A stretch of 64,000 nucleotides of DNA from Methylomonas sp. (GTDB lineage: Bacteria; Pseudomonadota; Gammaproteobacteria; Methylococcales; Methylomonadaceae). The stretch covers positions 1 through 64,000 of the forward strand of contig NZ_JALOBS010000017.1 of assembly GCF_023228165.1 (NCBI RefSeq). The letters run 5' to 3'. The translations under genes were made by a program, and so were the position numbers. Shown here piece by piece: positions 59,934 to 64,000 of the stretch (position 1 is its first letter; each line of letters starts with the position of its first letter). A model generated the notes under the pieces. That model did not search any database, had not been told where the DNA came from, and was given only the letters and a program-made list of their open reading frames with translations.

Positions 59934-60659
59934 TTAATCCGCAATAGCGAAATCTCCGGCGACTTCCTCAATCGCATATTTCGCGACATCGTGCGTTTGT
60001 GGTGGAATTTCCTCTTCGGTATCATTCGCTGATGCGCATTCGGAATCACTCGATGCATCCGCGAATGCATCGTCATCGGATTCAGTGCTCGGCGATTCTG
60101 AATCACTGCTGCCATCTGATATTTCGCCGCCAACTATCGCGAAATCTTCATCAATCGGCGGCGTCAATAATGCGGATTCAAGAGAATCTGGCGGGGAATC
60201 ATCACCGCCTTTCTTTTGCGCGGCTTTGCCCGGCACCTTTTTTCGAGTCTTTCGTGTTTTTTGGGCTTTTTTCTTCGCTGAAATTGATGCTGCGAGCAAT
60301 TCTTCGGGCGGAATCTGTAATGCCGCCGCATTAGTTAGCATATGGTCTCGTCCAAAAAGATAGCGTAGATTCGCTTCTACTGTAGTCGCACTATCTTGAT
60401 ATCCTACTTCGCGCTTGTTGAATTGCTGCAATCTATCGGCGCCAATAATCATATACGCGCCAATGACATCACCATCACCATTTTCACCGATGAATTTCTC
60501 ACTTTCCAGTAATTTCACGGAATCCGCGATTTCACTCGGCTTAATATCGTCGTCGTCGATAAATCCCGCGATTCGCGACAAATCGACTATATCTTGCGAT
60601 ACTTCACCGCCAGAGTCCCAATGAAGCGGCTTTGAAATACCGTATTTAGATTCACTCAT
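59934..60659 (-). CDS. hypothetical protein with basic and acidic tails, 241 aa
   Basis: From ATG 60659 (MSESKYGISKPLHWDSGGE); an upstream GTG four codons earlier is less likely. T7G (GATTTTTTTGTG) is ~17 nt upstream on the minus strand. The N-terminal ~120 residues look globular (ADRLQQFNKREVGYQDSATT, NLRYLFGRDHML). A Lys/Arg-rich stretch (KKKAQKTRKTRKKVPGKAAQ) is followed by a Ser/Asp/Glu-rich tail of ~80 residues. Such basic-plus-acidic tails are common in DNA-binding chaperone-like or transcription proteins. Not recognised as a family. Confidence 0.55.
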   Translation of the reverse strand: MSESKYGISKPLHWDSGGEVSQDIVDLSRIAGFIDDDDIKPSEIADSVKLLESEKFIGENGDGDVIGAYMIIGADRLQQFNKREVGYQDSATTVEANLRYLFGRDHMLTNAAALQIPPEELLAASISAKKKAQKTRKTRKKVPGKAAQKKGGDDSPPDSLESALLTPPIDEDFAIVGGEISDGSSDSESPSTESDDDAFADASSDSECASANDTEEEIPPQTHDVAKYAIEEVAGDFAIAD

Positions 60660-60713
60660 GCTATATTTCACGGCACAAAAAAATCCAAATAAGGAGCAAA
60701 TGCACCGCGATTT

Positions 60714-61052
60714 TTATCGCGTTATGAAACGAAGCTCCGCGAGTTTCCCGATTTTGATGCATATTTCATCGGGAACCTTGTCTAAATCAACGGCACAATT
60801 TGCTCCCGATTCATGAATAAGTTTTTTAAAGCCGTAATTCACTAAAATTTTCAATATTTCGCGCTTGTCAGCGAATTGTAATTGGCTACAAAATGAGCAA
60901 ATGTATCGCCTATAAGAATCGGCATCTTTCGTTTGCATGCATGGTATAATATCCGGTTCCGCAAATGGTTCTCCGCTTACCAATTCTTTAAGAATGATAT
61001 CATCTAATTCTTTTTGGGAGAAGATGTTTTGGCAGCTCTGTAAATCGCCCAT
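60714..61052 (-). CDS. small hypothetical protein overlapping RPB7
   Basis: 112 residues, not recognised. It begins inside the 3' end of the RPB7 gene (49-bp overlap, different frame), which suggests coupled expression. Cysteines occur at CSFC (near residue 53) plus two others, possibly one zinc site. ASFV has two small genes, D79L and D129L, just downstream of D339L (RPB7) on the same strand; this gene occupies that place, but homology was not testable. Confidence 0.55.
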   Translation of the reverse strand: MGDLQSCQNIFSQKELDDIILKELVSGEPFAEPDIIPCMQTKDADSYRRYICSFCSQLQFADKREILKILVNYGFKKLIHESGANCAVDLDKVPDEICIKIGKLAELRFITR

Positions 61053-62125
61053 AAACTTTGATGTCTTTCTATTGATTCTTTTGTTCCATACGTTTCGATA
61101 AAATTGAGCACCAATCTCACATGCGAAAGATATTCATTTGCCATTGCGATTATCGCCGATTCCAAATCGACAGCGGGCATATCAACGGAAGTTGCCGCTA
61201 TTGCATCACTCGAAGCTGGCAAATAAACGCGCCGCGAAAAGACGGGCGCATGCATGCTGGGGAAAAGCGCCAAATAGCCGCCATTCTTTACAAGCGGATG
61301 CGCAGGTGGAATACCTTTCGTTAAATCTTCAATATCGATTTCTTCCACATTAGGCGGCAGTGTATTGGTTTTCGCATCTATGGCTGGATACAATACGCTC
61401 ATCGCCATTGCGAATGGCGGCGTTCCTTTCATCGCATCGATATGTATCTTTGCATCGCGAATTTCCGTGAAGAGGTCGGTAATATACTCGCGGCGCTTAA
61501 GTTGAAGCGAGTGCGAAGCTCCGCTAAAGGCGTCTGCGCTTCGCAGAACTCTGCCAGAGGTGTCGAGCCGTTGCTGATATTCGCCAGGTATTTGCGATGC
61601 ACTCGCTACCAAGTTTTTCGCACTTGATTCAGATAAAACCCGAATAATATGCGGCTGAAGTGTTGGCAAATATAACTTGGCTTTGACGGCGATTGTGCTT
61701 TTCCCCAATTTCAAGCGCGATTGCGTAACGACAACGGGAATTATTTGACCCTTTCTTAGAGCTGATAGCCGATTTCCATCATCTTCTTCTGTTGATATGA
61801 AAATCGCAATTGGGTCTTTGCGGCATACCAAATTTAGCGGCTTATTTTCAACGACTACGCATCCGGCAATTATTTCGCCAGTGTGCGGCTTGTAGACAAG
61901 AGCTTCAAATATGATGCTTAGTGTGCCGATTATGGGGCGTTTATCTCGAACGAAAATGCAATCGCCTTGATGCACGATTTTTATTACCTCTTTGACGAAA
62001 ACCCCAAATACGCATTTTGTCTCATATACCCGTCGAACTTCTTCAAGAAGAGAGTTCGGATTTGCGAATATGCTTATAGGGTCGGCTAAATCCAGAGAGC
62101 ACTGTATTTGGCATTTAAAAAGCAT
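61004..62125 (-). CDS. RNA polymerase subunit RPB7 (ASFV D339L type)
   Basis: 373 residues (ASFV D339L has 339). RPB7 forms the polymerase stalk. The N-terminal ~90 residues match the RPB7 tip domain (LLEEVRRVYETKCVFGVFVK then GDCIFVR, ALVYKPHTGEIIAGCVV), and GQIIPVVVTQSRLKLG begins the OB part. As recalled, ASFV D339L has closely similar blocks, including the C-terminal pattern IERHQSLWAIYRAAK. A palindromic repeat (61507-61573) is inserted between the OB region and the asfarvirus-specific C-terminal extension, giving RLDTSGRVLRSADAFSGASH. Downstream gene overlaps by 49 bp. Upstream divergent gene at 62266. Confidence 0.82.
   Translation of the reverse strand: MLFKCQIQCSLDLADPISIFANPNSLLEEVRRVYETKCVFGVFVKEVIKIVHQGDCIFVRDKRPIIGTLSIIFEALVYKPHTGEIIAGCVVVENKPLNLVCRKDPIAIFISTEEDDGNRLSALRKGQIIPVVVTQSRLKLGKSTIAVKAKLYLPTLQPHIIRVLSESSAKNLVASASQIPGEYQQRLDTSGRVLRSADAFSGASHSLQLKRREYITDLFTEIRDAKIHIDAMKGTPPFAMAMSVLYPAIDAKTNTLPPNVEEIDIEDLTKGIPPAHPLVKNGGYLALFPSMHAPVFSRRVYLPASSDAIAATSVDMPAVDLESAIIAMANEYLSHVRLVLNFIETYGTKESIERHQSLWAIYRAAKTSSPKKN
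61507..61573 (-). repeat. dispersed palindromic repeat copy O (in RPB7)
   Basis: Two diverged units: on the minus strand GGCTCGACACCTCTGGCAGA, GTTCTGCGAAGCGCAGACGC and CTTTAGCGGAGCTTCGCAC. Contains the hairpin TGCGAAGCGCA. Confidence 0.8.
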
Positions 62126-62265
62126 ATTTTTCCCCTTATCGCAGATTGTTTAATAAGGAGGAATTGTAGTATATATTAATGTCTTAACAGATTCAAAATA
62201 GAAAGTGGCAAATAGCCTTTAAAATCGCACGATAAAAACTGAAGTTAAGCATTCATTAAGATAAG

Positions 62266-62586
62266 ATGCGTCATTTTCGAAAACCCATGGCGCAAAAAAT
62301 AATTGCACCGAATTTTTCATTGCAATTATCCCAAATAGCTCGCATAGAAGCTGCCGTTAATATCGGGACTATTTTTAATATTTGGATTGACGCACCGCAG
62401 CAAGAAACCTTACCATTCTATAGTTCAAATTCGCGTGATGCGCTCAAGTCTACGGCAAGTTCGCAGGCGAGAATTTCAATTTATTCCGAAGGAATGGTCC
62501 GAGGAGAACTTAAGGTATTAATTATAAAAATAGAACTATTACCACCACCAAGACAATTCGCGTCATCTTTGCGCTGTTGCGCATAA
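62266..62586 (+). CDS. small hypothetical protein
   Basis: 106 residues from ATG 62266; a second ATG at 62287 (MAQKIIAPNFS) gives 99. No family recognised. The sequence is beta-rich with few charges and no membrane helix; the last ~15 residues (PPPRQFASSLRCCA) look unstructured. Divergent from RPB7 and convergent, with an 11-bp gap, with the gene running off the window. No clear promoter motif. This is the least certain of the plus-strand genes. Confidence 0.45.
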   Translation: MRHFRKPMAQKIIAPNFSLQLSQIARIEAAVNIGTIFNIWIDAPQQETLPFYSSNSRDALKSTASSQARISIYSEGMVRGELKVLIIKIELLPPPRQFASSLRCCA

Positions 62587-62597
62587 ATTCGCACCGC

Positions 62598-64000
62598 CTA
62601 AATAATTGCCGAAATGCTCGTTTTCGCGTCCCACCATCCATAGACGTATTTTGTTTTGCTCCATTTTTTTCGCTCTTCTATTTCACGAAAAACGAGCAAA
62701 TTGCGCACGCGCCGACAAGTTTCTCTCACTGTTTCCTGCGCGTTTTCGCCAGTAAATGTGATGCCCAGTTTCGCAGCAATACGATGAATAGTATCTTTTT
62801 CTTTCGTATCGCAAACAATGCCGCGCTCGAGTGTACGCGAATCCGGATGTTCTTCGCGCACTGCTTTGCGAATTTCTTGCACTGGAGAACGAATTTTGAA
62901 TTTTACAATATCGCCGACGCGCTCAAAAATGCCAACAATATCGGCATTTTCGCGAAATGTGAGATTGCGATTAAGCGTTCCGCGTTGAACTTCAAACCAT
63001 TCAGTGCCGGACCACACTCTTACTCCGGATTCAACGCAATATGCAATCGGTGTATTATCTGGCAAATTCATCACTCCAGATTCGATATTCCCAACAATAG
63101 CGCGATATGATTTAATTTCTTTTATGGCAATACATGCATCAATATCAGTTAATAGTTGCGCAAGATGTGTGAATTTCACGCGAATATCGGCATCGGAAAT
63201 CAGTTTTTCAGCAAATAGTTTTTGAAACTCATCGGAAAATTCTACGAAGAAATCGATTTGCGCCTCCTCGGCGAATTTGCGCCCACTTGCCGCTTCGTTC
63301 GCTGCGAAAGCCGCATCCGAATAATGTTCATGGATTTGCGGGAATATTCGCTCGAAAATGACATAATTGATGCCGAATTGCTCCTCCGAGATAACCAGTG
63401 CGCTTGTACGCTCAACATCTTTTTTTGCGAATGATTCGATATCAAGAAACGGCTGTTGGCGAAATATTCCGCCAATCGCGAAAGTTTCCATCGGCGCAAT
63501 AATGAAAATATTTGGCGAACTGTTCGCTTCCCTCGCGCTTTCTGAAATCGCGATAATAGTATGCGGAACATTGCCGATATAAATCCAGCGATTGTTCGCA
63601 TCTTGCGTCCAATGAAAATGTAAATCTAATTTCTTAGTGTCGATAACAGATGGCATCGGTGTCATCAAGAAAAGTAATGCAGCGTTTATTGCATCTGTTG
63701 AAATGAGTGCCGGATTGATTTCAACTCCGAATGGCGGTTTTCTAATAGCGACTTCAAGCTCATCGCGCGTCCAAATTGGCTTCAAGAGAAAGAGTCGTTT
63801 TATAATGCTAACTGTGTTGTCAATTTCAGAAACACCATACTTGTATGCGTAAAATGTTTCAAGCCGAATGCGTTCTGGAAATTGCAGAAGGCTCGCATCG
63901 AACGGATAAAACGCGTCGAATTTTGGCATTCCCAGTGTATCGGATTTATTTTCGCTGGGGAAATTTATCGCATCATTGAGCCCCGCATCCGCGGCAACGC
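62598..64000 (-). CDS. 3' part of a large gene, likely D6/D1133L-type transcription-factor helicase
   Basis: The frame is open from the stop at 62598 to the window edge; an ATG at 63929 exists, but the 71 upstream bases are also open in frame, so the gene probably continues beyond. No helicase motif lies in the visible ~467 codons. The C-terminal region (VKFKIRSPVQEIRKAVREEH then RTLERGIVCDTKEKDTIHRI, and CRRVRNLLVFREIEERKKWS) resembles the C terminus of nucleocytovirus D6-type helicases/VETF small subunits as I remember them. ASFV places D1133L, its D6-like helicase, immediately after D339L (RPB7) on the same strand, which supports the call. The sequence to the right would settle it. Confidence 0.5.
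   Translation of the reverse strand, partial: VAADAGLNDAINFPSENKSDTLGMPKFDAFYPFDASLLQFPERIRLETFYAYKYGVSEIDNTVSIIKRLFLLKPIWTRDELEVAIRKPPFGVEINPALISTDAINAALLFLMTPMPSVIDTKKLDLHFHWTQDANNRWIYIGNVPHTIIAISESAREANSSPNIFIIAPMETFAIGGIFRQQPFLDIESFAKKDVERTSALVISEEQFGINYVIFERIFPQIHEHYSDAAFAANEAASGRKFAEEAQIDFFVEFSDEFQKLFAEKLISDADIRVKFTHLAQLLTDIDACIAIKEIKSYRAIVGNIESGVMNLPDNTPIAYCVESGVRVWSGTEWFEVQRGTLNRNLTFRENADIVGIFERVGDIVKFKIRSPVQEIRKAVREEHPDSRTLERGIVCDTKEKDTIHRIAAKLGITFTGENAQETVRETCRRVRNLLVFREIEERKKWSKTKYVYGWWDAKTSISAII

Noticed and set aside
1..64000. tRNA, rRNA or intron/homing-intein insertions in core genes
   Set aside because: No cloverleaf-like or rRNA-like sequence was recognised, and DNA polymerase and RPB1 motifs run without intein blocks; a tRNA-scan was not possible.

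Overview
The window is a stretch of a large eukaryotic DNA-virus genome (Nucleocytoviricota). It carries family B DNA polymerase, RNA polymerase subunits (RPB1, RPB7, RPB10), a TBP-like factor, an early-transcription-factor large subunit, a trifunctional-looking capping enzyme, ATP-dependent DNA ligase, a RuvC-like resolvase and two structural polyproteins. The myristoylated pp220-type and pp62-type polyproteins point to the asfarvirus lineage. Gene order and strand follow African swine fever virus (ASFV) closely: TBP(+), small membrane protein(-), VETF-large(-), DNA polymerase(+), pp220(-), pp62(+)/RPB10(+)/CP312R-like(+), RPB1(-), ligase(-), capping enzyme, RPB7(-), helicase-like(-). The intermediate GC content, the CpG/GCG-rich codons and the inserted USP and F-box-like genes suggest an amoeba-infecting member of the 'extended Asfarviridae' (Kaumoebavirus/Faustovirus/Pacmanvirus group). 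The exact virus is not proven here. No tRNA, rRNA or CRISPR array was seen.

Layout. 0-11.9 kb: resolvase, a possible structural protein, TBP, membrane protein, VETF-large, metalloprotease and three small or unknown genes. 11.9-17.8 kb: DNA polymerase, a microprotein, a membrane-anchored protein and a zinc-ribbon basic protein. 17.9-21.3 kb: two ubiquitin-specific proteases. 21.5-32.1 kb: pp220, broken into two reading frames. 32.3-35.8 kb: pp62, RPB10 and a CP312R-like ssDNA-binding protein. 36-41.1 kb: tandem array of six F-box-like paralogues, three of them frame-disrupted. 41.4-45.7 kb: RPB1. 45.8-53 kb: accessory block with four 'MKR' paralogues, two predicted nucleases and two unknown genes. 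53-64 kb: ligase, capping enzyme, unknown genes, RPB7, and the 3' part of a gene that runs off the window.

Regulation read from sequence. Late-type genes have TATATATA a few to ~30 nt before the ATG, as in ASFV, where TATA surrounds the late start site. Other genes have a T-run followed by GAA, usually 22-37 nt before the ATG; this motif corrects several start codons. Runs of seven T follow many stops, and convergent gene pairs are separated by T7...A7, matching ASFV-type termination.

The most unusual feature is a family of dispersed GC-rich palindromic repeats built on a 30-bp (10-codon) unit containing GGCGAAGCC and CCGCTWCGCGG mini-hairpins. Copies sit inside at least ten genes, in several frames and both orientations, and also between genes. 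Related long hairpins bound two ~0.4 kb intergenic elements and supply the stop codons of the genes they touch. This resembles Rickettsia palindromic elements or MITEs.
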